Of a DNA stretch of 64,000 bases, positions 9,769-19,725 are shown one piece after another (position 1 is the stretch's first letter; the number at the start of each line of letters is the position of its first letter). The position numbers and the translations under genes were made by a program. The DNA lies in assembly GCF_019469165.1 (NCBI RefSeq), contig NZ_CP048263.1, forward strand, positions 1,860,001 to 1,924,000, in the 5' to 3' direction. The stretch is from Gilliamella sp. ESL0443. Its GTDB lineage: Bacteria; Pseudomonadota; Gammaproteobacteria; Enterobacterales; Orbaceae. The notes beneath the pieces are model-generated. The model saw only the letters and a list, made by a program, of their open reading frames with translations. It was not told the DNA's origin and made no database searches.

Positions 9769-11169
9769 TCAAAAATTAGCATAAATAAAATTTGGCATTC
9801 CAGATGGTGCAAAGTAGATAGTTAGCCATAATATAAATATAAAAATGATAGGCAAATAAATCCTATTTATTTTGCTAAGTTGTAAAGAGCACCAATCAGG
9901 AATATTTTTAAATAATGGGTATAACAAAAATATGACACATATACTTAGAAATACCTCAATATAATGTGACTCAATTAAAAAGTTATGACCTAGAGCCGTC
10001 AAATAATCTAATGCGTCAGGTAAGCTTACACAATAAAAAAATAACCAAGTAAAACAGATATAATGCCAAGTAATTAATCTAGCAATAATTGGGGAACGTT
10101 GAGTAATCCAGCTTCTTCCCATATAACAATCTAATATATTAAGAACAATAATCCCCAAACCATGACATCCACCCCAAATAACAAAATTAATCCCAGCTCC
10201 ATGCCATAAACCTGACAATAACATAGCTGACATAACATTAATTTGAGTGCGAATAAAACCACGACGATTGCCACCAAGAGGGATATAAATATAATCGCGG
10301 ATCCAATGAGATAAACTAATATGCCAACGTTCCCAAAATTCGCGGACATTACAGGCTAAATAAGGAAAGTTGAAGTTGATAGGAAGTCGAAAACCTAATA
10401 ATAAAGCAATACCTGTAACAAGGTCGGTATAACCAGAAAAATTCAGGTAAATTTGTATAGCATAACCGTATAAGCCTACCAATAAATCAAGAGTACTGTA
10501 TTCTAATGGATTTGAAAAAATCGGAGTTATCCAGTTTTCGCTAATTAATCCACCTAAACAATAAACTTTTATCACGGACAGAATAAGTAACGTAAATGCC
10601 CGAAAGGGTTCTAAAATCTCTCTAGGTTGACTAACCACAATTTGTGGAATAAATGTTTTTGCTCGATTAATTGGACCCGCAATTATACAAGGAAAAAAGG
10701 ATAAAAATAAGGCAAAATCCCAGAATTTAGCAACAGGTAATTCTTTCTTTTTTATCGAAACTAAATAGCTTACCGAGTGGAACGTATAAAAGGAGATGCC
10801 TATTGGAATAAAAATGGTTATTGCTGGCAATAATATAGATAAATTTAAATAGTTAAGCAATGACTGTAATTCATATCGAAAAAAATCAAAATATTTGAAC
10901 AATGCTAAATTGATTATTGCGGCACTTAATCCTAAAACCAGCCATATTTTTGCGTGTTGTTTAGACGTTGCAATCATTATTGAAAAGAAATATATCACGC
11001 AAGTGTAGCTAAAAAGGATAACAGCAAATTGAACACTATAACTAGCAACAATAAGGTAACTTGAAATCAAAAGTAAATTATTTTGGAATTTTGGTAATAA
11101 TCTAAAAGCCCAATATATAGCAAAGAGAACTACAAAAATTAGACCAAACTCAATTGATAAATAACTCAC
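9769..11169 (-). CDS. MBOAT family O-acyltransferase, PatA-like
   Basis: A 466-aa polytopic membrane protein of the membrane-bound O-acyltransferase family. Hallmarks are ISFYTFHSVSYLVS, FFPCIIAGPINRA, NFSGYTDLVTGIA, FNFPYLACNVREFWERWHISL and LSGLWHGAGINFVIWGGCHG near residue 325, whose histidine is catalytic in AlgI-type enzymes. It would move acetyl groups across the inner membrane for transfer to a periplasmic glycan. With the two downstream SGNH genes it matches the PatA-PatB-Ape1 peptidoglycan O-acetylation set. An alginate-like or other polysaccharide substrate cannot be ruled out, but no alginate genes are nearby. Confidence 0.85.
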   Translation of the reverse strand: MSYLSIEFGLIFVVLFAIYWAFRLLPKFQNNLLLISSYLIVASYSVQFAVILFSYTCVIYFFSIMIATSKQHAKIWLVLGLSAAIINLALFKYFDFFRYELQSLLNYLNLSILLPAITIFIPIGISFYTFHSVSYLVSIKKKELPVAKFWDFALFLSFFPCIIAGPINRAKTFIPQIVVSQPREILEPFRAFTLLILSVIKVYCLGGLISENWITPIFSNPLEYSTLDLLVGLYGYAIQIYLNFSGYTDLVTGIALLLGFRLPINFNFPYLACNVREFWERWHISLSHWIRDYIYIPLGGNRRGFIRTQINVMSAMLLSGLWHGAGINFVIWGGCHGLGIIVLNILDCYMGRSWITQRSPIIARLITWHYICFTWLFFYCVSLPDALDYLTALGHNFLIESHYIEVFLSICVIFLLYPLFKNIPDWCSLQLSKINRIYLPIIFIFILWLTIYFAPSGMPNFIYANF

Positions 11170-11227
11170 TGCAATCCTTTCATATGTAAATCTACTATTG
11201 ACCTAAAATTTTATTATTCTATAAAGT

Positions 11228-12217
11228 CTATTTCTGATACCCAATTAATTGTGATTGAGCTAGAACATTATAGACAATCAACTCCCTATTTAACCCATTT
11301 ATCGATAACAAGTTTTTTGCCTTTAACCACAGTTGATAAAGCGAAATAATTTCATCATTACTTTTTGTGGCAAGTAGCCTAACTAACGGAACCTGATCAC
11401 GATTCACAATATATCGACCAACTTTCTGTTTAGCTTTTAACGCATCACCTAGCAATGCACAAAACCAAGTGATACGCTCAAAAAATTCCTCATGATTAAA
11501 TGTCTTTGCTAATTGCCAAAAATTGTTTTGTGGCAAGACATTTAACAAGTTTTCACAAAATAATTTTCGTTGTTGCCAATTTTCGGGTTGCAACAGAAGA
11601 GCTGCATTTAGTGGCGCATTTTCACTCAATAACAGAGCAGTGGCAAGCTCATTATCACTGTATAAATCATTATGTATCTTTTTTAACCAATTAATAGATT
11701 CTTCTATTTTGGGTATTTTTAAAAAATAACAAAAACAACGGCTATGAATTGTAGGTAAAAATTGACTATTATGGTTATCACTTAAAATAAAATAGGTATT
11801 TTCTGGAGGTTCTTCTAACGTTTTAAGCAATGCATTTGCAGCGGCTTCTGTCATAAAAGCAGCATGTCTAATCCAGATGACCTTATTACCGCCCTGTTGG
11901 GATTTTTCATAGATTTTTGTAGAAATATTCCGTATTTGATCAATACCAATCGATTGTTTTCCCTGTGCATTTGTTATTTGGTAATAATCAGGATGATGTT
12001 GAGATAAAAATAACTGACAACTATGACATTTACCGCATGGTTCCAACTGTTTTGAAGATTGACAGAGTAATCGATTAGCTATTAAGTTGATTAATTCTTC
12101 TTCGCCACTACCTTGAATATAATTGATTAACAAAGCATGATGAGCACGATGATTAACAATCGTTTCTGCTAACTGTTCAAAAGGTAATTTAAGCCATGGA
12201 TATTCGTTGAAAATCAT
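11228..12217 (-). CDS. holB: DNA polymerase III subunit delta prime
   Basis: HolB is the clamp-loader stator subunit. Visible blocks are HHALLINYIQGSGEEELI (degenerate P-loop), a zinc module with LCQSSKQLEPCGKCHSCQLF, and AAANALLKTLEEPPENTYFIL with SRC nearby. I place the start at 12217 (MIFNEYPWLKLPFEQL), which matches E. coli HolB MRWYPWLRPDFEKL and clears the tmk stop by 11 bp. An in-frame ATG at 12244 would overlap tmk. A weak AGG lies 10 nt before 12217. The protein is 329 aa. The tmk-holB pair is conserved in E. coli. Confidence 0.93.
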   Translation of the reverse strand: MIFNEYPWLKLPFEQLAETIVNHRAHHALLINYIQGSGEEELINLIANRLLCQSSKQLEPCGKCHSCQLFLSQHHPDYYQITNAQGKQSIGIDQIRNISTKIYEKSQQGGNKVIWIRHAAFMTEAAANALLKTLEEPPENTYFILSDNHNSQFLPTIHSRCFCYFLKIPKIEESINWLKKIHNDLYSDNELATALLLSENAPLNAALLLQPENWQQRKLFCENLLNVLPQNNFWQLAKTFNHEEFFERITWFCALLGDALKAKQKVGRYIVNRDQVPLVRLLATKSNDEIISLYQLWLKAKNLLSINGLNRELIVYNVLAQSQLIGYQK

Positions 12218-12228
12218 AAAATCGAAAC

Positions 12229-12855
12229 CTAATTTGTTAACCATGAATTTAATGTTGTTTCAATTTGAGCTGTCACTTCTGTAATTGATTTTGATGCATC
12301 AATAGTAATGATAGTGTTATCATTTTCAGCTAACTCTAAATAACGCTGACGAATTCGCTCAAAAAAAGGTAGTGATTGTTGTTCAATACGATCAAGTTGC
12401 CCTCGAGATCTGGCCCTCATCAATCCAAGTTCTGGTGAAATATCTAAATACAACGTTAAGTCTGGTTTAAAATTACCTAAAACCTGAGAGTGTAGTGTTT
12501 CGATAAAAACTCTGTCTAACTCTCGTCCGCCACCTTGATAAGCTTGAGTAGATAAATCATGTCGATCACCAATGACCCATTTCCCCATTTTCAGTGCAGG
12601 CTTAATCACGTTATCAACTAATTGAATACGCGCAGCATATAACATAAGTAATTCAGCTTTATCAGTTAATGGCTCATTATCTAAACCATTTTTAATAATA
12701 TTACGCAATGCTTCAGCAATCGGCGTACCACCCGGTTCACGAGTAAATTGCAGATCGCAAATATGATGTTGATTCAAAACACGCGCAACAGTATTTATGG
12801 CTGTCGTTTTACCGGCGCCTTCCAAACCTTCGATGACAATAAATTTGCCTGTCAT
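12229..12855 (-). CDS. tmk: Thymidylate kinase
   Basis: Tmk phosphorylates dTMP to dTDP. The P-loop is GLEGAGKTT (residues 9-17), the DR(H/Y/W) motif is [16 protein letters not shown], and the lid region follows [16 protein letters not shown]. At 208 aa it is close to E. coli Tmk (213). It lies directly upstream of holB. The adjacent E. coli gene mltG is missing here: the region upstream is a 461-bp gap leading into the lipoprotein cluster. Confidence 0.96.
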   Translation of the reverse strand: MTGKFIVIEGLEGAGKTTAINTVARVLNQHHICDLQFTREPGGTPIAEALRNIIKNGLDNEPLTDKAELLMLYAARIQLVDNVIKPALKMGKWVIGDRHDLSTQAYQGGGRELDRVFIETLHSQVLGNFKPDLTLYLDISPELGLMRARSRGQLDRIEQQSLPFFERIRQRYLELAENDNTIITIDASKSITEVTAQIETTLNSWLTN

Positions 12856-13316
12856 ACTTATTTCCTAAACTAATTAAGCTGATGAACGAGTAAACATTGC
12901 GCTATTGTACGCTATTTTTACCAATTATTTTAGTTCGTATCGTAAATACCTTGTTAATAGTTATCAAATATGAGTACTTTTTAATATACCGACATAGTAG
13001 AACATCCTGTTTACTTATTAGCGATTCGTTTATAAGATCGAAATAAATCAAAATAAAAATAGTTTGATGTTGTTCATTAATAGGAAAATCATTGAGTATA
13101 TGAACTTTGTATTTATCGCCTTCTAAAAAAGCGATATCGATTGGTATTTTTCACTCACTTATCATTTGTTTAGTAAGCAATTCATAGTATTATGAATTAG
13201 TATTTAACACTGTGTTGCTAGAGAAAATAAAATTTTTAGATTATAAAATCATTAGGCGGATTTCCAACCATACCTGAACAAGAATATAAAACAAAATTAA
13301 TCTGGAATGCCAAAAA
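12856..13316. other. Intergenic region with possible gene remnants
   Basis: No intact gene is supported. On the minus strand an 88-codon frame from ATG at 13165 to a stop at 12902 is broken by TGA at codon 5 (MISE, stop, then KIPIDIAFLEGDKYKVH onward). It may be a decayed gene or chance in AT-rich DNA. An 8-bp perfect inverted repeat lies at 13179-13198. At the right end, plus strand, the frame SLGGFPTIPEQEYKTKLIWNAKK runs into a TGA that overlaps the first lipoprotein ATG. This looks like the tail of a lost upstream gene. Confidence 0.4.
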
Positions 13317-13796
13317 ATGAAAAAAATACTCCTACTATTAGTCGCATTTATGTCAATAGTAACATTAACCAGTTGCAACAAAACACCTTTAGAAAAAATT
13401 GACAGTTTTTTGGATAATGCAAATTCATCAGATACATTAGTATTATATAATTTCACAAACTTTAACTGGGATTATTTCATAATTATTACAGCAAGAGATA
13501 TAAAAAAAACGGGCTCTATATTAAATCAAAAAGGAATTTCAACGAATAATATTCAAAATATAAAAGTATTAAGAGAAACTGAATCTTGGACTGAAGTAAT
13601 ATATTTTATTTATAAAAATGATGTTATTTATGTAGATGTTTTTCCGGATAATAACAAGTACTATTTTGATAATATAAAGGATGGAAAAACTATCTTTAAA
13701 ATAGATTATCTATGGCCTAGAGAAAAAAGTATTTTTAAGATAAACAAAGATTCTTTGCAAGGGAATTATTATAAATTAACACCTATAATTAAATAG
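13317..13796 (+). CDS. Small lipoprotein, paralogue 1
   Basis: A 159-aa predicted lipoprotein: signal peptide MKKILLLLVAFMSIVTLTSC with lipobox LTSC and Cys20. The mature part opens NKTPLEKIDSFLDN and keeps the family block NFTNFNWD, but diverges afterwards from the three downstream copies. The start overlaps the stop of an upstream coding remnant (ATGA), suggesting former translational coupling to a lost gene. I do not recognise the family. Tandem, diverging lipoproteins with gene debris between them resemble arrays of immunity or orphan effector-associated genes, but that is only inference. Confidence 0.7.
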   Translation: MKKILLLLVAFMSIVTLTSCNKTPLEKIDSFLDNANSSDTLVLYNFTNFNWDYFIIITARDIKKTGSILNQKGISTNNIQNIKVLRETESWTEVIYFIYKNDVIYVDVFPDNNKYYFDNIKDGKTIFKIDYLWPREKSIFKINKDSLQGNYYKLTPIIK

Positions 13797-13814
13797 ATAA
13801 TGAATTATTAATTT

Positions 13815-13958
13815 ATCAAAAAATTACTTCTTTTGTTATTTTTCATATAATCAGGATGTCAGAAAGGCGAACCTCTTGAGTCTAGAATTTGGGGTTCATC
13901 AAATATTGATAATAGAAAATATGATATGTCAATTTGGATGATAAAAAATAATGAGTAA
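13815..13958 (+). pseudogene. Relic of a further lipoprotein gene
   Basis: A single frame reads IKKLLLLLFFI, then TAA, then SGCQKGEPLESRIWGSSN and so on to a stop at 13956-13958. This is a lipoprotein signal peptide and lipobox (SGC) whose ATG has become ATC and whose leader carries a nonsense codon. Only about 35 residues of the mature part remain, ending where the next gene's ribosome site begins. Confidence 0.55.
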
Positions 13959-13968
13959 GGAATGCCAA

Positions 13969-14466
13969 ATGATTAAAAAAATCATACTATTATTATTTAT
14001 GTGTTTATTTCTAACCAATTGTAACAAAACACCTTTAGAAAAGGTTTTAAAAGATATAAAAAACAATCATCCTAAAACCATAACATTATCTGATTATACT
14101 AATTTTAAATGGGATGAAGCATGGTTAATCTATGGAAATGTTGGTGTAAGTTATTTAAACCTCATGAGAGATCAAAATATTAATGTGGAGAGAATAGATG
14201 ATACTATCAAAATGTGGAAGGAATTTTCAAATACTATAGTGTACATATATAATAAAAAAGTTGTTTATTACGAATTCCCTCCGGATAATAGGGATGGTGA
14301 GATTTTTGGTTTTGCCGAGCCATTTTCACTTTTAGATTTTAATTTAGAAAGAGGACAAATTATAGTTCTTTCAAGTAATAATTCTGAGTGTGAAGTAAAA
14401 GGCAAAACATTAATCCCCATTAAGCCAATTAAGATCTATGAAAATATGGATAAAAAACTGAAATAA
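13969..14466 (+). CDS. Small lipoprotein, paralogue 2
   Basis: A 165-aa predicted lipoprotein. The start is placed at 13969 (MIKKIILLLF), not the in-frame ATG six codons upstream, because AAGGA lies 7 nt before it and the signal peptide then begins properly. The lipobox is LTNC with Cys18. The mature part has PLEKVLKDIKNNHPKTI, LSDYTNFKWDEAWLIYGN, VYYEFPPDNRDG and a C-terminal LIPIKPIKIYENMDKKLK, shared with paralogues 3 and 4. Function is unknown. Confidence 0.75.
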   Translation: MIKKIILLLFMCLFLTNCNKTPLEKVLKDIKNNHPKTITLSDYTNFKWDEAWLIYGNVGVSYLNLMRDQNINVERIDDTIKMWKEFSNTIVYIYNKKVVYYEFPPDNRDGEIFGFAEPFSLLDFNLERGQIIVLSSNNSECEVKGKTLIPIKPIKIYENMDKKLK

Positions 14467-14565
14467 ACTGCTAACAAATTGTTTTAAACAATTTAGAGGT
14501 TAAACAAGAAGACATAGTCTGGTTTATGGCCATACCTAAAGCAAAAAAATATTAAGAAATTAGAA

Positions 14566-15096
14566 ATGAATAAAATAATAATACTATTAGTGATAACATT
14601 CATATCAATAGTAACATTAAACAGTTGCAACAGTGAAAGACCTTTAGAAAAAGCATTAAAAGATATAGAAGAAAATCACCCTCAAACCATAAAACTCTCT
14701 GATTATACCAATTTTAAATGGGATGAAGTTTGGTTAATCTATGGCAATATTAGCGGACGTTATATTACATTAATGCGGGAACAAAATATTAATGTTAAGA
14801 AAGTAGAATTTTCTGATAAAAATCCTAATTTTGGTAAATATCAAGAGCATTCTGATGCTGTAGTGTATGTATATAATAAAAAAGTTGTCTATTACGAATT
14901 TCCTCCGGATAACAGGGATAGGGAGTTTTCTCTTTTAGGTTTTGTAGAACCATATGCACTTTTAGATTTTAACTTAGAAAGAGGACAGATAATAGTTGTT
15001 TCCAGTAATAATTCTGAGTTTGAAGTAAAAGATAAAACATTAATCCCCATTAAGCCAATTAAGATCTATGAAAAAATGGATGAAAAATTGAAATAA
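14566..15096 (+). CDS. Small lipoprotein, paralogue 3
   Basis: A 176-aa predicted lipoprotein with lipobox LNSC (Cys21). It is nearly identical to paralogue 4 outside a variable middle (about residues 85-105: DKNPNFGKYQEHSDAV here versus DENPDFGIAQHLSNTV there). The sequence after its stop stays open in the same frame for 39 codons (to 15216, ELSDKVLDYYHEHGLWKAKK), apparently the tail of another broken gene. Family and function are unknown. Confidence 0.75.
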   Translation: MNKIIILLVITFISIVTLNSCNSERPLEKALKDIEENHPQTIKLSDYTNFKWDEVWLIYGNISGRYITLMREQNINVKKVEFSDKNPNFGKYQEHSDAVVYVYNKKVVYYEFPPDNRDREFSLLGFVEPYALLDFNLERGQIIVVSSNNSEFEVKDKTLIPIKPIKIYEKMDEKLK

Positions 15097-15102
15097 ACCG
15101 AT

Positions 15103-15216
15103 AATGAATTATCAGACAAAGTGTTAGATTATTATCATGAACATGGTTTATGGAAAGCGAAAAAAACAGGAAGTGGAAAATGGCAAGCAGTCCAAACCAA
15201 GTTATCGAATAAATAA
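15103..15216 (+). pseudogene. C-terminal gene fragment between lipoprotein copies
   Basis: An open stretch NELSDKVLDYYHEHGLWKAK, then KTGSGKWQAVQTKLSNK and a TAA, with no start codon or ribosome site of its own. It has ordinary coding composition and looks like the 3' end of a larger gene removed by recombination. I do not recognise the protein. A second fragment, roughly 15217-15289 (ALKLAVNLMNRYGYYENTFDLF), follows. Confidence 0.4.
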
Positions 15217-15369
15217 TACAACGCACTCAAACTAGCTGTTAACCTAATGAATCGTTATGGGTACTATGAAAATACTTTCGATTTATTTTAAGCAATTTAG
15301 AGGTTAAACAAGAAGACATAGTCTGGTTTATGGCCATACCTAAAGCAAAAGAATATTAAGAAATAAAAA

Positions 15370-15900
15370 ATGAATAAAATAATAATACTATTAGTAATAA
15401 CATTCATATTAATAGTAACATTAACCAGTTGCAATAGTGAAAGACCTTTAGAAAAAGCATTAAAAGATATAGAAGAAAATCACCCTCAAACCATAAAACT
15501 CTCTGATTATACCAATTTTAAATGGGATGAAGTTTGGTTAATCAGTGGCAGTATTAGTGGACTTTATATTACATTAATGCGGGAACAAAATATTGATGTC
15601 AAAAAAGTAGAATTTTCTGATGAGAATCCTGACTTTGGAATAGCTCAACATCTTTCTAATACAGTTGCATACGTATATAATAAAAAAGTTGTCTATTACG
15701 AATTTCCTCCGGATAACAGGGATAGGGAGTTTTCTCTTTTAGGTTTTGTAGAACCATATGCACTTTTAGATTTTAACTTAGAAAGAGGACAGATAATAGT
15801 TGTTTCCAGTAATAATTCTGAGTTTGAAGTAAAAGATAAAACATTAATCCCCATTAAGCCAATTAAGATCTACGAAAACATGGATAAAAAATTGAAATGA
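15370..15900 (+). CDS. Small lipoprotein, paralogue 4
   Basis: A 176-aa predicted lipoprotein, lipobox LTSC with Cys21, and the youngest copy of the family by its near identity to paralogue 3. Differences concentrate in the central region (residues about 47-105), while the N-terminal third and the C-terminal 70 residues are almost unchanged, the pattern expected under diversifying selection or gene conversion. The gene ends 83 bp before the trailer end of the CRISPR array. Function is unknown. Confidence 0.75.
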   Translation: MNKIIILLVITFILIVTLTSCNSERPLEKALKDIEENHPQTIKLSDYTNFKWDEVWLISGSISGLYITLMREQNIDVKKVEFSDENPDFGIAQHLSNTVAYVYNKKVVYYEFPPDNRDREFSLLGFVEPYALLDFNLERGQIIVVSSNNSEFEVKDKTLIPIKPIKIYENMDKKLK

Positions 15901-15983
15901 TCCCTAATGAATTAACAATTCTAGATATTCTGAAAATTTCAAATGCCATGATTTTTATATATTGAGTTTTTATGATATAGATA

Positions 15984-16989
15984 ATGGTTATACCTGTGTA
16001 TACAGGGAACTCCGGACTGCTCAGTCTGACTGGAGTTAAATTCCCGGTTTATCCCTGTGTATACAGGGAACTCTGCTGAAATATTTTTGATATTTGCAAA
16101 TTCATCGGTTTATCCCTGTGTATACAGGGAACTCCTATTTATTGTTATTTGATCCATTCTTTCATTCGGTTTATCCCTGTGTATACAGGGAACTCGAGTG
16201 TATCAGGCGATGATTTTTTAAATTCGGCGGTTTATCCCTGTGTATACAGGGAACTCTAAAATTGAAAAAAATGAAACTCGATCGCCAGCGGTTTATCCCT
16301 GTGTATACAGGGAACTCGTTGGCGGGCAAGTAATTCAGTTATGTGATTTCGGTTTATCCCTGTGTATACAGGGAACTCTCATTGACCTGAATTTTGGACA
16401 TTTATATCTCCGGTTTATCCCTGTGTATACAGGGAACTCCTATAAGCGCAAGGTTGAGAGAAAAAAGCAAACGGTTTATCCCTGTGTATACAGGGAACTC
16501 CTCACCAACATTGAATGAAAGCGCGGTGTCGTCGGTTTATCCCTGTGTATACAGGGAACTCTGGGATGGGTAAATCAACATCATAAATCGTGTCGGTTTA
16601 TCCCTGTGTATACAGGGAACTCGATCTGTTTAGAAGGTCTTATTCATGAGTAGACGGTTTATCCCTGTGTATACAGGGAACTCTGTTGAGGCTTACTGTA
16701 AAGACATCCCATCACCCGGTTTATCCCTGTGTATACAGGGAACTCATCCCCTCGATGTTGGGAACGAATCGCCTCCGCGGTTTATCCCTGTGTATACAGG
16801 GAACTCTTTTCTTGATAACAGAAGATGGTAAAATTTTACGGTTTATCCCTGTGTATACAGGGAACTCAATTGTAATCGAGGCCTGTAACGCCACCCATGC
16901 GGTTTATCCCTGTGTATACAGGGAACTCACTATAGAAACAAGCAATATTCTCACTCCAATCGGTTTATCCCTGTGTATACAGGGAACTC
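15984..16989 (-). CRISPR. Type I-E CRISPR array, 17 repeats and 16 spacers
   Basis: The 29-bp repeats, read on the minus strand, begin GAGTTCCCTGTATAC and end ACAGGGATAAACCG, the E. coli type I-E pattern with a CCCTGT/ACAGGG stem. Repeats start at 16045, 16106, 16167, 16228, 16289, 16350, 16411, 16472, 16533, 16594, 16655, 16717, 16778, 16839, 16900 and 16961. Spacers are 32 bp except the one at 16684-16716, which is 33. The repeat at 15984-16012 differs from consensus at 4 of 29 positions, marking the trailer end. The leader is therefore on the cas2 side and crRNA is transcribed leftward. No spacer match elsewhere in the window was noticed. Confidence 0.98.
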
Positions 16990-17073
16990 TCTAAACGTAG
17001 CTATTTGTTTTATTTAAACTTATAGCGACCATAAAATTCTACCAGATTTTTTGAATTTTTAAAGAACTTTAAC
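16990..17073 (-). promoter_or_regulatory. CRISPR leader
   Basis: An 84-bp AT-rich stretch between the cas2 stop and the first repeat. Read toward the array it ends ACGTTTAGA immediately before GAGTTCCC, closely like the E. coli leader end ATGTTTAGA. A TATAAG about 30 bp before the array may be the array -10. No convincing IHF site was identified. Confidence 0.8.
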
Positions 17074-18287
<1,214 letters not shown>

Positions 18288-18297
18288 ATTAAATATC

Positions 18298-18969
18298 CTA
18301 TTGACAGTGTTTGATTAAAAATAGCCCACAGCCAAACCCTTTGCTTTTACCAATACCTTGATAAAGTGTAGCTAAAAATAGTTTTGGATCAGTAACAGTC
18401 AATACTCCCTCAAAATCAACACTACTATAACTAATCGGTTTAAGTTCTGACTTTTTATTAAGCAGATGTTGGTTGTAACTGATAACATTACAGCAAACTG
18501 CCGAATGCTCATTTTGTTGTAATGAGAATCCACGTTTTTCACTTTGCTTAATCAACCAATCTATGGCCGCTTGATATTGCTGAGCTTTGATCTCATTAGA
18601 TGATAAACTCTTCTGTTTAGCCAGATATTTAGCATTCATCATCACATCACAACGTTTCCCTTGTTTCATTACAACAGGATTGGCACGTAATAAAAAACTT
18701 AACTTCATACCTGTTGTTAATTGCGGCGCATAAAGTTTTGTGTCAACTTTAAATAACTCATGATTAACCAGTGGTGCAACTTCAGATAAAAGATAAAACT
18801 GAGTTTTTTTAGCATTAAGATCTTCATGAAATAAAAAAGAACGTTTATTTTCATCAGGAAACAGCTGCCATAACCATTGATGTATTGCATACTCACCTGC
18901 ATGAAGTCTTTTTTGTTGCATCACATAAGGAAGCCGTTCAAGTTTTAGCTCCACTTTTGAAAAAAACAT
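18298..18969 (-). CDS. cas6e: Cas6e crRNA endonuclease (CasE)
   Basis: Cas6e cuts the pre-crRNA at the base of each repeat hairpin and stays bound to the 3' end in Cascade. The catalytic histidine equivalent to E. coli His20 is His30 in AIHQWLWQLFPDE. The C-terminal glycine-rich GIGKSKGFGCGLFLI is the family signature. At 223 aa it is longer than E. coli CasE (199), mostly through a few extra residues near the N-terminus and in the middle. Its stop lies 10 bp upstream of cas1. Confidence 0.94.
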   Translation of the reverse strand: MFFSKVELKLERLPYVMQQKRLHAGEYAIHQWLWQLFPDENKRSFLFHEDLNAKKTQFYLLSEVAPLVNHELFKVDTKLYAPQLTTGMKLSFLLRANPVVMKQGKRCDVMMNAKYLAKQKSLSSNEIKAQQYQAAIDWLIKQSEKRGFSLQQNEHSAVCCNVISYNQHLLNKKSELKPISYSSVDFEGVLTVTDPKLFLATLYQGIGKSKGFGCGLFLIKHCQ

Positions 18970-19713
18970 CTATTCGCTCCTTTTTAAATGTCCTGCATAT
19001 TGATGGCGATTGATAAATTGCCAACGCTTCCTGTTAATGGGCTGATCTTGTCGAAGTTGTATTTTAATCACGTCAAAATACGCATCTTGATCAGGATGAT
19101 CCCAGTAATATTCGTTAGCATCACTATCAATTAAATCTTTAAGGATAGAATCACACTGGTGATATTTACGATAATGGTCATTAGCGAAGATAAAAGCATC
19201 ACTAAGTTCACCATCATAAACTACCGGCGCTAATGGCAATGACAATGGCGAGTTTTTCCTGCCCACATAGAGAGGAAATACAGGCGTTAATAATGCCTGC
19301 TGTATCTGTTTTACAGAATAAGGAGCTCCATTCGTTTCTGTAATAACAATTTGATAATAAACGTCATTGTAATATTCACGCCTAGTAAGTAAAGTTTCAA
19401 GATCCTGAGGATTACGACGTATTTCATCAAAACGAGTGTAAAATACTTCTTTTTTATTCGCTTTTGGCATCTGAACGGTATGAAAATCAGAAAACCAACT
19501 ACTCTTAGAAATAAAAGGGCGAACTGCAACATGATAATGTTGATTGAAAACTTCAATATGATCATCATCTCGCTGAATACCTAGTGCAGCAGCTAAAAAA
19601 CCCAATAAAGCTGAACGGGAAGGAATAATATTACTATGACGAATTTCCCCAACAGCTGGTTCTCCCCACGATGTTAGCGGTGCATAGATCTGAAAAATAA
19701 GGTGTTTTTTCAT
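18970..19713 (-). CDS. cas5e: Cas5e Cascade subunit (CasD)
   Basis: A 247-aa Cas5 RAMP protein that holds the 5' handle of the crRNA. Visible blocks are LIFQIYAPLTSWGEPAVGEIRH and PSRSALLGFLAAALGIQRDD at the N-terminus, PVFPLYVGRKNSPLSLPLAP in the middle, and a C-terminus adjoining cas6e with no gap. It matches E. coli CasD (about 224 aa) in order and motif. Family assignment is firm. Confidence 0.94.
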   Translation of the reverse strand: MKKHLIFQIYAPLTSWGEPAVGEIRHSNIIPSRSALLGFLAAALGIQRDDDHIEVFNQHYHVAVRPFISKSSWFSDFHTVQMPKANKKEVFYTRFDEIRRNPQDLETLLTRREYYNDVYYQIVITETNGAPYSVKQIQQALLTPVFPLYVGRKNSPLSLPLAPVVYDGELSDAFIFANDHYRKYHQCDSILKDLIDSDANEYYWDHPDQDAYFDVIKIQLRQDQPINRKRWQFINRHQYAGHLKRSE

Positions 19714-19725
19714 CTTGACCGCTCC

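Larger units (their letters stand above)
14489..15900 (+). repeat. Tandem duplication with an 804-bp period carrying paralogues 3 and 4
   Basis: The segment beginning CAATTTAGAGGTTAAACAAG at 14489 recurs at 15293, exactly 804 bp later. The lipoprotein starts (14566 and 15370) keep the same offset. The duplicated leader itself reads NLEVKQEDIVWFMAIPKAK, another truncated coding tail. High identity between the units implies a recent duplication. Confidence 0.85.

Noticed and set aside
12902-13165. 88-codon minus-strand frame interrupted by TGA at codon 5
   Set aside because: Not called as a gene: no family recognised, early stop, and such lengths arise by chance in AT-rich DNA. Recorded in the intergenic entry.
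13241-13456. 71-codon minus-strand frame across the first lipoprotein start
   Set aside because: Antisense to a gene with a clear signal peptide and lipobox; no ribosome site or recognisable protein.
16013-16044. Shared CAGTCTGAC between the trailer-end spacer of the main array and the second spacer of the small array
   Set aside because: Nine nucleotides at different offsets in the two spacers; no extension on either side, so not evidence of a common target.
16240-16994. Several plus-strand reading frames through the CRISPR array encoding repeated YPCVYREL / FIPVYTGNS peptides
   Set aside because: They are translations of the CRISPR repeat itself; no ribosome sites, and the periodicity is fully explained by the array.
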